18,447 nucleotides of DNA, from the NCBI GenBank assembly GCA_002428885.1, contig DIYE01000315.1, positions 1 to 18,447 on the forward strand. Reading direction: 5' to 3'. Below, piece after piece: positions 7,674 through 15,745 of the stretch. The position numbers and the translations under genes were made by a program. Each line of letters starts with the position of its first letter. Position 1 is the first letter of the stretch. Origin of the DNA: Alphaproteobacteria bacterium UBA6062. Its GTDB lineage: Bacteria > Pseudomonadota > Alphaproteobacteria > Sneathiellales > Sneathiellaceae. The notes under the pieces are model-generated. The model was not told the DNA's origin. It did not search any database and saw only the letters and a program-made list of their open reading frames with translations.

Positions 7674-8891
7674 ATGTTGCTGGGTAACACGAAGAAACAA
7701 TTTGGATTGGTTTCACAATTCTTCCATTTGAGTGTTGCAATCCTGATGATTGGTCTTCTAATTCTGGGGACGCTTATGGTGGAGCTGCCTGAGGATGCTC
7801 ACGATGAGGTTGAAGCTAAATTTTGGTGGTTTTCCTTCCATAAAACTGTTGGAATTATTGCGTTTCTCATAGCCATTGCCCGGATATTATGGACGGTTTC
7901 CCAACCTCATCCCCGCCCGTTACCCACTCATAACAAACGAGAAATTCTAGCTGCTCGTACCGTGCATTACCTTCTCTACAGCGTGATGATTGTCATGCCG
8001 GTGAGCGGATGGCTTCATCATGCGGCACTGGAAGGGTATGCGCCCATATGGTTACCTTATATCGAAGATATCTCTGTTGTGCCAAAAGACGAGATGTTTG
8101 CAGAAGTCTTCTCACACCTTCATGCTCTGTCAGCCATTCTTCTTATGATGATTCTGTTTCTGCATGTAGCAGGGGCTTTAAAGCATGCCTTTATTGATGC
8201 TGACGGCACACTTAAGCGGATGTTTTCCTCGAAACAGGTATTTCCCGGTGAGGCTGATCTTAAACCGGACCTCCTAGATTACCGACCCGTGGTCATTACG
8301 GGATTTGTTATATCCGGGCTTTTGGTGATGGCCCTGCTTTTTGCTGTCAATACGGACAGCAACCGTCAAATTGTAGCGTCCGAAGGATTAGAGGCTAAGC
8401 AGAGAGGGCAATGGGTTGTTGATCACGATAAAAGCAACTTGTCGATCAATGTCACACAATCAGGCCGTTTAACAACCGGTGGATTTAGCCGCTGGGATGC
8501 CCTTATAAATCTTGACCCGGATACGTTAGAGGATGCATCGGTACAGGTCACGATATCCATCGATAGTCTGGAGCTTGGCAGTGTCAGCAAGAGCGCAAAG
8601 TCGTCAGGTTTTCTGAACGCTGAAATGTTCCCGACAGCGACATATGAAAGCAGAAAAATCACATCTGCAGAAGCCGACAAATATTTTATGGAAGGTGTGT
8701 TGACGGTCGCAGGACAAACTCATCCTGTTGATATTGAGTTTACCTTGAAAATTGACGGCAACAACGCTCATGCTGTCGGGAAGACGGTACTAAGCCGTCT
8801 TGATTTCGGGGTAGGAGCGCAAGGGTATCCTGATGAGAAATCTGTCGGTTTCGATGTTGGCGTGACATTCGAGATATGGGCATCAAGATAG
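7674..8891 (+). CDS. Cytochrome b561 domain fused to a YceI domain
   Basis: 405 residues, ATG start with GGGGAAA upstream. The first ~185 residues are a di-heme cytochrome b561 of the bacterial CybB/YceJ type, with four membrane helices (about 11-36, 54-76, 97-114, 146-168). Histidines suited to heme ligation are H18, H56, H98, H148/H150 and H164. A fifth helix (206-225) crosses the membrane and is followed by a YceI domain (about 239-405: GQWVVDHDKSNLSINV, then FLNAEMFPTATYESRK, then VGFDVGVTFEIWAS). The YceI barrel would thus be tethered on the periplasmic side of the heme domain. This suggests that a quinone-like isoprenoid bound by YceI exchanges electrons with the b hemes. That coupling is inferred. 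A separate YceI protein is encoded just upstream. Confidence 0.93.
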   Translation: MLLGNTKKQFGLVSQFFHLSVAILMIGLLILGTLMVELPEDAHDEVEAKFWWFSFHKTVGIIAFLIAIARILWTVSQPHPRPLPTHNKREILAARTVHYLLYSVMIVMPVSGWLHHAALEGYAPIWLPYIEDISVVPKDEMFAEVFSHLHALSAILLMMILFLHVAGALKHAFIDADGTLKRMFSSKQVFPGEADLKPDLLDYRPVVITGFVISGLLVMALLFAVNTDSNRQIVASEGLEAKQRGQWVVDHDKSNLSINVTQSGRLTTGGFSRWDALINLDPDTLEDASVQVTISIDSLELGSVSKSAKSSGFLNAEMFPTATYESRKITSAEADKYFMEGVLTVAGQTHPVDIEFTLKIDGNNAHAVGKTVLSRLDFGVGAQGYPDEKSVGFDVGVTFEIWASR

Positions 8892-9116
8892 AAAATAAGC
8901 GCCCGCATATTGTCTGAACCTTCAGGCAGTCCAGCAAGTAGCGCAGCTTGAGAGCGGAGATAGGGCAAGCTTGAATTCCGGGAAAGAGCACGCTCTCGTA
9001 AAAGTCGTCCCCCGATACTTTGTAGAAGCCAGCAAAGACAAGGTCAGAATTGTGGGTTAAGGTATCAAGCCAAAGGATAACGATCAGAAAAAGGTCGACA
9101 TACGGGAGGATCTGGA
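8892..9116 (+). other. Intergenic leader before the alcohol dehydrogenase gene
   Basis: 225 bases without a recognisable gene. A short hairpin (8911-8928, core CTGAACCTTCAG) follows the b561-YceI stop and has no T tract. GAGAGCG (8950-8956) and CGCTCTC (8991-8997) are inverted around the palindrome CAAGCTTG (8966-8973). No convincing promoter boxes were seen. The downstream GGGAGG is the ribosome binding site of the next gene. Confidence 0.3.
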
Positions 9117-10304
9117 ATGAAAAACTTTACCCTTGAACCTATGGGCACAACTATTATCGGTGCCGGTAGTATTGCTAAAATTGCAGACTATGTGCGTAGC
9201 CATGGATCCCGTGCATTTGTGGTAAGCGATCAGGGTGTGCAGGCTGCAGGTGTTCTTGACAGCGTGACTTCCGTTTTCAACGATAATGAACTCGAATATA
9301 CGACATTCGTTGATGTGGATCCGAACCCGACAGATGCTAATGTCGCTGCTGGCGTGAGCAAATTGAAGGAGTTTGGTACGAAAGAGACTGTCGTGGTGCT
9401 TGTCGGCGGCGGGTCCGTGATGGACTGCGGCAAGTATATTGCGATGGCGACGCCTTCCGGCATTGACGATCTGTCACTCGCTTTCTCACCTGAGCTCGAT
9501 GAGAGGGATCGGATTAACTTCAGCACTCTTGCACCTGACGTGCGGGTGAGCGCCCCTTGCCTGGCGACTATAGCAGTGCCAACGACGGCCGGTACAGCCT
9601 CGGAAACCAATGGTGGCGGGCTGATCACTCAAAGCAAGGACCATCGCAAGCTGACTTTTGGCAACGAAGGGGTTAAACCGCGTGCGATTTTGCTGGATCC
9701 TGTACTGACAGTTGGCTTGCCTGCAGGTGCGACTGCAGCTTGCGGCATGGATGTGCTAACGCATGCTATTGAAGCGCTTACGTCGACCAAGTCCAACCCT
9801 TATGCTGACGGCCTCGCATTGCAGGCGATACGGCTTACCGGCGAATGGTTGCCGCAGGCTGTTACCAACGGCAGCGATGTTGATGCACGGGCATCCATGC
9901 TTGTTGCGTCCCATCTTGCGGGACGTGCCTTTTCATCAGGGCCTCTTCTGGGACTTGTCCATGCTACCGGCCATCCTGTCTCCGGTACTTTCGGTATTGC
10001 TCATAGCCAGACATTGGCAACCATGCTGCCTCATGTGATGCGGTTCAATAGGGAAACTGTGGCAGAGCGCTATGCAGATGTGGGAGCTGCTCTTGGGGTA
10101 GCTCACGATACGGAGGCAGCTATTGAAGCGGTGGAAAAACTGTCCGCCACAGTGGGAACAAACCGCAGCTTGAGTGATCTGGGGGTTAAATCTTCTGACA
10201 TTGCCGACCTGACAACAGATGCGCTTCGTGACATGATTATTCTAAACACTCCGCGCTATCCGTCCCGTACAGACGTTCAGGAGCTTTATGAACTTGCTCT
10301 TTAA
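9117..10304 (+). CDS. Iron-containing (group III) alcohol dehydrogenase
   Basis: 395 residues, ATG start with GGGAGG upstream, a typical family length. The N-terminal Rossmann-like half carries the NAD(P)-binding GGGSVMDCGK (97-106) and PTTAGTASETN (155-165). The C-terminal helical half has all four metal ligands at the spacing known from FucO: D212, H216 (GMDVLTHAIEA), H282 (LVHATGH) and H296. The usual PHG around the last histidine is AHS here. Members oxidise primary alcohols or reduce aldehydes, and some are maleylacetate or 4-hydroxybutyrate dehydrogenases, so the substrate is open. It faces a 2-oxoglutarate dioxygenase gene and sits beside a TRAP importer. This fits a role in oxidising an imported or released alcohol or aldehyde, but that is inference. 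Confidence 0.94.
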   Translation: MKNFTLEPMGTTIIGAGSIAKIADYVRSHGSRAFVVSDQGVQAAGVLDSVTSVFNDNELEYTTFVDVDPNPTDANVAAGVSKLKEFGTKETVVVLVGGGSVMDCGKYIAMATPSGIDDLSLAFSPELDERDRINFSTLAPDVRVSAPCLATIAVPTTAGTASETNGGGLITQSKDHRKLTFGNEGVKPRAILLDPVLTVGLPAGATAACGMDVLTHAIEALTSTKSNPYADGLALQAIRLTGEWLPQAVTNGSDVDARASMLVASHLAGRAFSSGPLLGLVHATGHPVSGTFGIAHSQTLATMLPHVMRFNRETVAERYADVGAALGVAHDTEAAIEAVEKLSATVGTNRSLSDLGVKSSDIADLTTDALRDMIILNTPRYPSRTDVQELYELAL

Positions 10305-10338
10305 AGGATGTCCGGCGGCCTTAATATAAATTTCAGGT

Positions 10339-10394
10339 GCGGGGGCGGATCTGCCCCTGTTCCTGACCCTGGCTTTAACGGAAGGTAGCCGTTA
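10339..10394. terminator. Weak hairpins between convergent genes
   Basis: A GC-rich hairpin (10340-10346 with 10353-10359, core GGGGC/GCCCC) and a second one (TAACGG 10376-10381 with CCGTTA 10389-10394) occupy the gap between the convergent dehydrogenase and dioxygenase genes. Neither has a T run, so intrinsic termination is uncertain. Confidence 0.3.
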
Positions 10395-10416
10395 GGTTGC
10401 TGACAGGCTGATGTGC

Positions 10417-11268
10417 TTAAGCCGACAGGGCTTCTCCGGATAACGTAATCCGGTGCATTAAACGTCTTTCACCATGGTAGTCATTCAAAGCCTTATGCCA
10501 TGTCGCCCGGTTGTCCCAAAGGGCGACAGACCCTTCTTCCCATTCAAAACGGTAGGTGAATTCAGGCTGGCTTGCGTGATCGTATAAAAAGTCCAGCAGT
10601 GCTTTGCTCTCTGCCTGAGACCAGCCGACAAAACCAAGGGTAAATGTACGGTTTACGTAAAGGGCTTTTTTACCGCTAATGGGGTGTGTGATCACAACAG
10701 GGTGGACTGCGTCCTGAACAGCAAGATCAGGATTGCCCAGTCGGCCACCGGTATCAGATGAATTATTTGCTTTGGATTGACGGCCAAAACGATGTCGGGA
10801 CGAGTGTTCCGCCTGAAGTGTCTGCAGAACTTCCTTCAGGCCGTCCGACAAGGCGTCATAAGCCGCATACATATTGGAAAACAGGGTATCACCGCCATGC
10901 CGGGGAAGTTCACGTGCCATCAAGATCGAGCCCAGTGCAGGGATCTGGTCATAGGAATGATCGGTATGCCAATCCTCCCCGATTGCAGATCGTTGTTCCG
11001 GTTCCTTGCGCACTTCAGCGATTTTAGGAAAACCTTCAACGGGTTTGAAAAACCGGTTCACATCAATGGAACCCAGATTTTCCGCAAAGGCCTGATGATC
11101 CTCCGGACTAATCATCTGATTTCGAAAGAAAAGGACGCCATGCTCTCCCAAAGCTGATTTGATTGCGCTGACATGTTCCTGAGTGAGGGATTGAGAGAGA
11201 TCAACATTCCGAACGAAAGCTCCAACACCGCCATTTGTTCTTTTAAATTTGATCGGTCCAACGGTCAT
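10417..11268 (-). CDS. TauD/TfdA family Fe(II)/2-oxoglutarate-dependent dioxygenase
   Basis: 283 residues, ATG start with AAGGAAAG upstream. The iron triad is intact: H101 and D103 in WHTDHSY and H258 in ATWHKALNDYHGERR. R269 and R273 lie 11 and 15 residues after the distal histidine, as in TauD (H255, R266, R270), and would bind 2-oxoglutarate. The length equals that of TauD. Members hydroxylate a carbon next to sulfonate, ether oxygen, amine or similar groups, giving an unstable product that yields an aldehyde plus sulfite, phenol or other leaving group. The substrate cannot be assigned here. It is divergent from the first TRAP operon, with which it shares a 447-base regulatory region, and convergent with the iron alcohol dehydrogenase gene. 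Confidence 0.94.
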   Translation of the reverse strand: MTVGPIKFKRTNGGVGAFVRNVDLSQSLTQEHVSAIKSALGEHGVLFFRNQMISPEDHQAFAENLGSIDVNRFFKPVEGFPKIAEVRKEPEQRSAIGEDWHTDHSYDQIPALGSILMARELPRHGGDTLFSNMYAAYDALSDGLKEVLQTLQAEHSSRHRFGRQSKANNSSDTGGRLGNPDLAVQDAVHPVVITHPISGKKALYVNRTFTLGFVGWSQAESKALLDFLYDHASQPEFTYRFEWEEGSVALWDNRATWHKALNDYHGERRLMHRITLSGEALSA

Positions 11269-11715
11269 GACAGGCTTTCCTTTCCCATAATAATTGATTC
11301 TTTTTTTCTCCTATTTTCCAAATTTCTGAGAATTAGCAATATAAAAAAGGGATAACTTGGAAAAAAAGCGCTGATTGCCCAGAATTTCAGACAGTGGAAA
11401 TTCTACAAATATGCGTATTTGTCAGTTTCTGGTTTTTCAACCTTTAGATCTCAACGCCTAAAATCCGCGTGTTTCGGCTCATTCATTTTAAAGGGATACT
11501 AATTGTTCGTGGTGAAATGAACGCTTGATAAGCTCGTAAATGGAGTGACATCAATTTTAAGTGTCTACAGTCTGTTGACTTTGATTAAAAAAGAACGAAA
11601 GAATGTTGTGCGTGGCAAGCAGAATGAACAACAAAACGCAAGATGACGCCACCTTTGAATGGAGACGAAACGGCGGCATCAAAAATTAGTAACTGCGTCT
11701 ATCTGGGAGGAAGAA
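11269..11715. promoter_or_regulatory. Divergent regulatory region between dioxygenase and TRAP genes, with candidate operator
   Basis: 447 bases, A/T-rich, with no convincing gene. It contains a perfect inverted repeat ACAAATATGCGTATTTGT (11405-11422, 7-bp arms, 4-base spacer), a good candidate operator. A TTGACT at 11575-11580 could be a -35 box for the TRAP operon, but no good -10 box follows at normal spacing. A frame from ATG 11659 reads into the TRAP binding protein but has no ribosome binding site. Confidence 0.45.
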
Positions 11716-12792
11716 ATGCAGACATTCAAGAGTACTTTTAAGAAAATAGGATCAACGCTGGCTGTCGGAAGTCTGGCGTTAGGTGTTATGGCAACGACTG
11801 CAGAGGCGCTGGAGCTTCGCTATTCTGATCTCGGACCACCGCGCGGTCCGCGTCCTGAAGCTATGATTTGGTGGGCCGATGAATTGGCTAAACGGACCGG
11901 CAATGAGATAACCGTTAAATTCTACTGGAGTCAGTCGCTGATCAAAGCGAAAGAAACCATGAAGGCGGTTGGCGCCGGCCTTGCTGATGCAGGTACTATT
12001 CTTGGCATTTATACACCGGCCGAACTACCGCTATGGAACCTGGCAAATGCGCCGTTCGGTGTCTCTGATGTCTGGGTTGGTCTGCGGACCTGGCATGAAA
12101 TGCGTGAAGCTGCGCCGGAGCTTAGAAACGAAACGAAAAAGAAAAATGTTCGAATTCTCGCAAACTTTACAACAGGCGCGGTAGATATCCTGTCAAAGGA
12201 TCCGATTACGACCGTTGAGGATGTGAAAGGTAAGAAATTCCGGACAAGCGGCGGCTGGACTGCGATGTTCAAAAATCTCGGTGCATCAACGGTTAAGGTT
12301 GGTTTTGGTGAGTTGTATCAGGCCCTGGACCGGGGAACGGTAGACGGAACACAAAACTATATTCAGGCGGTGAAAGCCTACAAGCATTACGAGGTTGCCG
12401 GTCACGTAACAGAAATTTCCATGGGGCAGGTTCTGGGTTTCGGTCTCGGTATCAATCTGAAAACCTATAACAAGCTTTCCGAAAAAAACCGGGAAATCCT
12501 TGATAAAGTCAGTGTGGAAATGATGGATCGCTACGCGAAAAGCTACAACGCTGCGGTTGCTAAGGCCAAAGCTGATATGACAGCGGGGATCGACGGAAAG
12601 AAAGTGGTTTTCCACACCATAAAAGATGTCGAGAAATGGAAAGCTGCTGCTTCAGAATTTGTCCCGAACTGGATGGAGAAAGTCAGTAAAAAAGGGGTCG
12701 ACGGCAAAGCCTTTTATGCAAAATTTGAAGAGGTGAAAGCTAAATACGAGAAAGAGCTCGCTGAAAAAGGGTACCCCTGGACCCGCAAATAA
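11716..12792 (+). CDS. TRAP transporter solute-binding protein (DctP type), system 1
   Basis: 358 residues from the ATG at 11716, chosen because GGGAGG lies five bases upstream and the product then starts with a normal Sec signal peptide (about 1-33, ending TTAEA). An ATG 57 bases earlier lacks both features. The mature part is a DctP-family binding protein. The KGKKFRTSGGW stretch supplies the conserved arginine that normally salt-bridges a substrate carboxylate, and YQALDRGTVDGTQNYIQA is the family's signature helix. It captures an organic anion in the periplasm and hands it to the membrane permease encoded by the next two genes. The exact ligand is not predictable. A strong hairpin follows the stop codon. 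Confidence 0.94.
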   Translation: MQTFKSTFKKIGSTLAVGSLALGVMATTAEALELRYSDLGPPRGPRPEAMIWWADELAKRTGNEITVKFYWSQSLIKAKETMKAVGAGLADAGTILGIYTPAELPLWNLANAPFGVSDVWVGLRTWHEMREAAPELRNETKKKNVRILANFTTGAVDILSKDPITTVEDVKGKKFRTSGGWTAMFKNLGASTVKVGFGELYQALDRGTVDGTQNYIQAVKAYKHYEVAGHVTEISMGQVLGFGLGINLKTYNKLSEKNREILDKVSVEMMDRYAKSYNAAVAKAKADMTAGIDGKKVVFHTIKDVEKWKAAASEFVPNWMEKVSKKGVDGKAFYAKFEEVKAKYEKELAEKGYPWTRK

Positions 12793-12808
12793 CAAAAATA
12801 TGGATGGG

Positions 12809-12840
12809 AAGATGCGGCTCTTTCGGGCCGCATCTTTTTT
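12809..12840 (+). terminator. Strong intrinsic terminator hairpin inside the TRAP operon
   Basis: GATGCGGC (12811-12818) pairs perfectly with GCCGCATC (12827-12834) around an 8-base loop, the two preceding A pair with T, and six T follow. It has all the features of an intrinsic terminator but lies 17 bases after the binding-protein stop and just before the permease genes. Partial termination would give excess binding protein over permease. It could also stabilise the 3' end of the short transcript. Confidence 0.85.
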
Positions 12841-12854
12841 ACAAGGGGTAACTT

Positions 12855-13364
12855 ATGAACAAAGTTGTTAACTGGATCAGTGACGCCTTTGCTTATCTGT
12901 CAATGGCAATGCTGATTTTTATGATGCTGTTTATAACGGTTTCCGTGTGCGGTCGTTATTTTTTCGGCGTCGCCATTCCAGACGATATCATCATCATGCA
13001 GGCGTTGCTTGTGATTATGGTTTTTCTGCCATTCGCTTATGTGCAGCGCCGCGGAGAGCATCTGAGCGTCTCCATCCTGACCGACAAGATGGATCTTAAA
13101 GGTAAGCATATCTGCAAAATCATCGGGCTTGTTGTCGGGATCTTCTTTATGGGGGTTGTAACGCTTGCATCTTTTGGGGATGCCCAGACGGCATATGTCG
13201 ATGGAGCCATTTTCGAAGGACCGCTGGAAATCAAGGAGTGGCCCTCTCGTGGCTCGGTTTTCATTGGATGTGGGCTGTTGTTGATCAAGCTGGCTCTGGA
13301 TCTTGTTGAGGCTGTGCTGAGCGGCCCTACCGAAACGGCACCTTTTGTGCCGTTGGAAGATTAG
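12855..13364 (+). CDS. TRAP transporter small permease (DctQ type), system 1
   Basis: 169 residues, ATG start with AAGGGG six bases upstream. Four membrane helices are visible (about 13-34, 43-62, 86-107, 130-152). FITVSVCGRYFFGVAIPD in the first helix and loop and RRGEHLSVSIL after the second are typical of DctQ subunits. The subunit pairs with the large permease encoded 10 bases downstream and helps dock the binding protein. It is translated from the distal part of the operon, beyond the intra-operon hairpin. Confidence 0.92.
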   Translation: MNKVVNWISDAFAYLSMAMLIFMMLFITVSVCGRYFFGVAIPDDIIIMQALLVIMVFLPFAYVQRRGEHLSVSILTDKMDLKGKHICKIIGLVVGIFFMGVVTLASFGDAQTAYVDGAIFEGPLEIKEWPSRGSVFIGCGLLLIKLALDLVEAVLSGPTETAPFVPLED

Positions 13365-13374
13365 GGGGCTGATC

Positions 13375-14712
13375 ATGGAACCGTTAACGTTAGGCATTGT
13401 CGGCCTGATCGTTCTGCTTGTGCTGATTTTTCTGCAGGTGCCCATGGCTTTCGCGCTTGGCTCCGTCGGATTTGTCGGGCTGATTTTGGCGATCGGCTGG
13501 CCAAGCGGCGGCGAGCTGGATCTGGAACGCGGATTTGAAGCTGCTTGGTCATTTCTGAGTTTTGAGCCGTTCTCTTTTATCGCATCTTTCTCGCTGGTGG
13601 CGATCCCGCTCTTTCTTATGATGGGATATGTGGCTTTTCATGCCGGCTTTACAAAGGATATTTACCACACGTCCCGTATGTGGTTGGGGAGCCTGAAAGG
13701 CGGCCTGGCCATGGCTTCTGTTGCCGGTTGCGCCATGTTTGCGGCGGTCAGCGGATCCAGTCTGGCGACAGCTGCGGCCATGGGTAAGCTGGCTGTGCCG
13801 GAAATGCTGCGATATAAATATGACAAGGGCCTGGCAACAGGTGTTGTCGCCGCCAGCGGTACGCTGGGCTCTCTTATTCCGCCCAGTATCCTGATGATCC
13901 TGTATGGTATCTTTACCGAGCAGTCTGTCGGTAAATTGCTGATGGCCGGATTTATCCCGGGAGTCCTTTCCGCCCTCATCTATATGGGGATGATCTGGAT
14001 CCGGGCACGTATTAATCCGGAACTGGCTCCAGCGCCGGAGCGGGTCACCTGGGAAGAGAAGTTTAAATCCTTAAAAGGTACCTGGTCCATCATTGTACTG
14101 TTCGTGATCATCATGGGCGGCATTTACACCGGATTCGTGACGCCGACAGAAGCTGCTGCGGTCGGGGCTCTCGGGGCCTGGGTATTGGGGTTCCTGGCGA
14201 AGAGGCTCAATAAACAGACATCGAAAAACGCGATTGTCGAAACCATCACCCAGATCAGCAGTATTTTTGCCGTTGTCCTGGGGGCGAAGATCTTTGTCGG
14301 CTTTATCGCTATTACAGGTGTCGCCAGTGTCCTCGCTGATTGGGCCATCAGTCTTGATTTGCCGCCATTAGGCATCCTGCTGGCATTGTCATTGGTCTAT
14401 ATCATCCTCGGAACTTTTATGGATCCTCTGGGCATTATGCTGCTGACATTACCGGTGGTCACACCGGTGGTCGAAGGACTCGGATTTGATCTGATCTGGT
14501 TTGGTGTCATTATGATCAAGTTTCTGGAAATCGGCCTTATTACGCCACCGGTAGGGCTGAATGTTTATGTCCTTAAAGGAGTTGTCGGAGACAAGGTTAA
14601 GCTGGAAACCATCTTTAAGGGGATCCTCTGGTTCCTGGCGATGGATGTTCTGACCCTGTTTATATTGATTGTCTTCCCGGAAATTACCCTCTGGTTGCCC
14701 AATCTGCTTTAG
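13375..14712 (+). CDS. TRAP transporter large permease (DctM type), system 1
   Basis: 445 residues from the ATG at 13375, which has AGGGGG eight bases upstream. The longer frame from 13345 would overlap the small permease gene and lacks a ribosome binding site. The protein has about 12 hydrophobic segments in two inverted repeats. These include the signature FAAVSGSSLATAAAMGKLAVPEM followed by GTLGSLIPPSILMILYG, and the second-half counterpart PTEAAAVGALGAW and LITPPVGLNVYVLKG, which form the sodium and substrate sites. It performs sodium-driven, unidirectional import with the upstream P and Q subunits. Confidence 0.95.
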   Translation: MEPLTLGIVGLIVLLVLIFLQVPMAFALGSVGFVGLILAIGWPSGGELDLERGFEAAWSFLSFEPFSFIASFSLVAIPLFLMMGYVAFHAGFTKDIYHTSRMWLGSLKGGLAMASVAGCAMFAAVSGSSLATAAAMGKLAVPEMLRYKYDKGLATGVVAASGTLGSLIPPSILMILYGIFTEQSVGKLLMAGFIPGVLSALIYMGMIWIRARINPELAPAPERVTWEEKFKSLKGTWSIIVLFVIIMGGIYTGFVTPTEAAAVGALGAWVLGFLAKRLNKQTSKNAIVETITQISSIFAVVLGAKIFVGFIAITGVASVLADWAISLDLPPLGILLALSLVYIILGTFMDPLGIMLLTLPVVTPVVEGLGFDLIWFGVIMIKFLEIGLITPPVGLNVYVLKGVVGDKVKLETIFKGILWFLAMDVLTLFILIVFPEITLWLPNLL

Positions 14713-14741
14713 AGGGAGATACCAGATTTAAATGTATCGTC

Positions 14742-14770
14742 AAAAGCCCCATCCAGCGATGGGGCTTTTT
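14742..14770. terminator. Strong intrinsic terminator after TRAP system 1
   Basis: AAAAGCCCCATC (14742-14753) and GATGGGGCTTTT form a 12-bp stem with a CAGC loop, followed by a T run to 14770. On the minus strand the same stem is followed by four T, so it can also stop the convergent GntR gene, whose stop codon is about 105 bases away. Confidence 0.9.
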
Positions 14771-14874
14771 CTGTGTGTCAGCAACATAGACGATTAGGGT
14801 AAACAGATGAGGAAGCTTTGACAGTGCCATGGAGCAGGACGGGTTGTATTCGTCCATATCATCATTAGGGCCAA

Positions 14875-15576
14875 TCAGGCTGTTTCCAGACAGGCCTTGT
14901 TGTCGGTAAGGGCTTTGACAACAGCGTTTGTGGTGCCCTGAATATGACTCTCAATCTGCTCGACGATTTTTTCCACATCACGATCCATAGCGGCATCGAA
15001 TAGAGCTTTATGCTCCAGGTGAATGTCCCGTGTGGTGACGGTTTTCATGCGGGAGAAGCGCCTGTAGCGCTCATGCTGGTCAAACATGAGTTGCCGCATT
15101 TTCAGAAGCCAGTTGGAGTTGCAGGCGCTGACGAGGGCCTCGTGAAACTGATGATTTCGAAGCTCCCACTCTGCCATTTCATCGATACCCTGATTATTGC
15201 GGAGTTCCACTCTTTTCAGTCGATGAAAACTGGTGACAACCGAATCTTCCCAGTGATCATCCCCGTTCGGTAGTGAAAGGCGCAGGGCTTCAGCTTCCAG
15301 GAGTTTTCTCATTCTGCCGATATCAAGGGCATCTTCAATCGATATGGGGGCGACAAGAAAGCCGCGCTGGCCTTCCTGAGTGACCAGATGGTCTCCGGAA
15401 AGGCGGGAGAGGGCCTCCCGCAGCGGCCCTGCGCCAAGCGCATAGCGGGAGCGCAGCAAGTCAATCTTCAACTTCATTCCCGGTGCCAGTTCACCGGAGA
15501 CGATATCGTCTCTCAGGCGGTGGTAGGCCATTTCCGCATTGGTTTTTGTGTCTTGTATCTGCTCAGTGCCGCGCAT
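14875..15576 (-). CDS. GntR family regulator with FCD effector domain
   Basis: 233 residues from the ATG at 15576, which has AGGGA upstream. A frame beginning at TTG 15633 adds 19 residues but has no ribosome binding site. The winged helix spans about 13-76 (AYHRLRDDIVSGELAPGMKL, then GAGPLREALSRLSGDHLV, then RGFLVAPIS). The all-helical FCD domain follows (about 82-218). N141, H145, H189 and H211 are placed as metal ligands, so an organic acid bound to a metal is the probable effector. Such proteins usually repress neighbouring catabolic or transport genes. It is divergent from TRAP system 2 and convergent with TRAP system 1, and is the obvious local regulator of either or both. Confidence 0.93.
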   Translation of the reverse strand: MRGTEQIQDTKTNAEMAYHRLRDDIVSGELAPGMKLKIDLLRSRYALGAGPLREALSRLSGDHLVTQEGQRGFLVAPISIEDALDIGRMRKLLEAEALRLSLPNGDDHWEDSVVTSFHRLKRVELRNNQGIDEMAEWELRNHQFHEALVSACNSNWLLKMRQLMFDQHERYRRFSRMKTVTTRDIHLEHKALFDAAMDRDVEKIVEQIESHIQGTTNAVVKALTDNKACLETA

Positions 15577-15644
15577 GTTGTTCCCTGCGGAGAAAAGCCT
15601 CTGTTCATTTGAGAGTCTAGAGGGTGAGTTCAAAAAATCAATAT

Positions 15645-15682
15645 TATTGTTGACAGAATAAAAAAATCGATATTTTTATAAA
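15645..15682 (+). promoter_or_regulatory. Candidate promoter and GntR operator upstream of TRAP system 2
   Basis: A perfect -35 box TTGACA (15650-15655) is followed at 18 bases by a weak -10-like TTTTAT (15674-15679). The -35 box sits inside a 16-bp imperfect palindrome, TATTGTTGACAGAATA (15645-15660). A second inverted repeat, AAAAAT-CGAT-ATTTTT (15662-15677), follows. The divergent GntR start is about 70 bases away, so a regulator bound here could control both genes. Confidence 0.45.
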
Positions 15683-15745
15683 ATATCTACAAAATGAGAA
15701 ATTAGAGACATTTTTCCAGTGATCAGAAAAGGCAAAAGGGTGTTG

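Noticed and set aside
11659..11715. Earlier ATG start for TRAP binding protein 1
   Set aside because: It has no ribosome binding site and would bury the signal peptide behind 19 charged residues.
12900..13445. 181-residue minus-strand frame opposite the DctQ gene
   Set aside because: The sense strand encodes a typical four-helix DctQ; the antisense product is low-complexity and basic.
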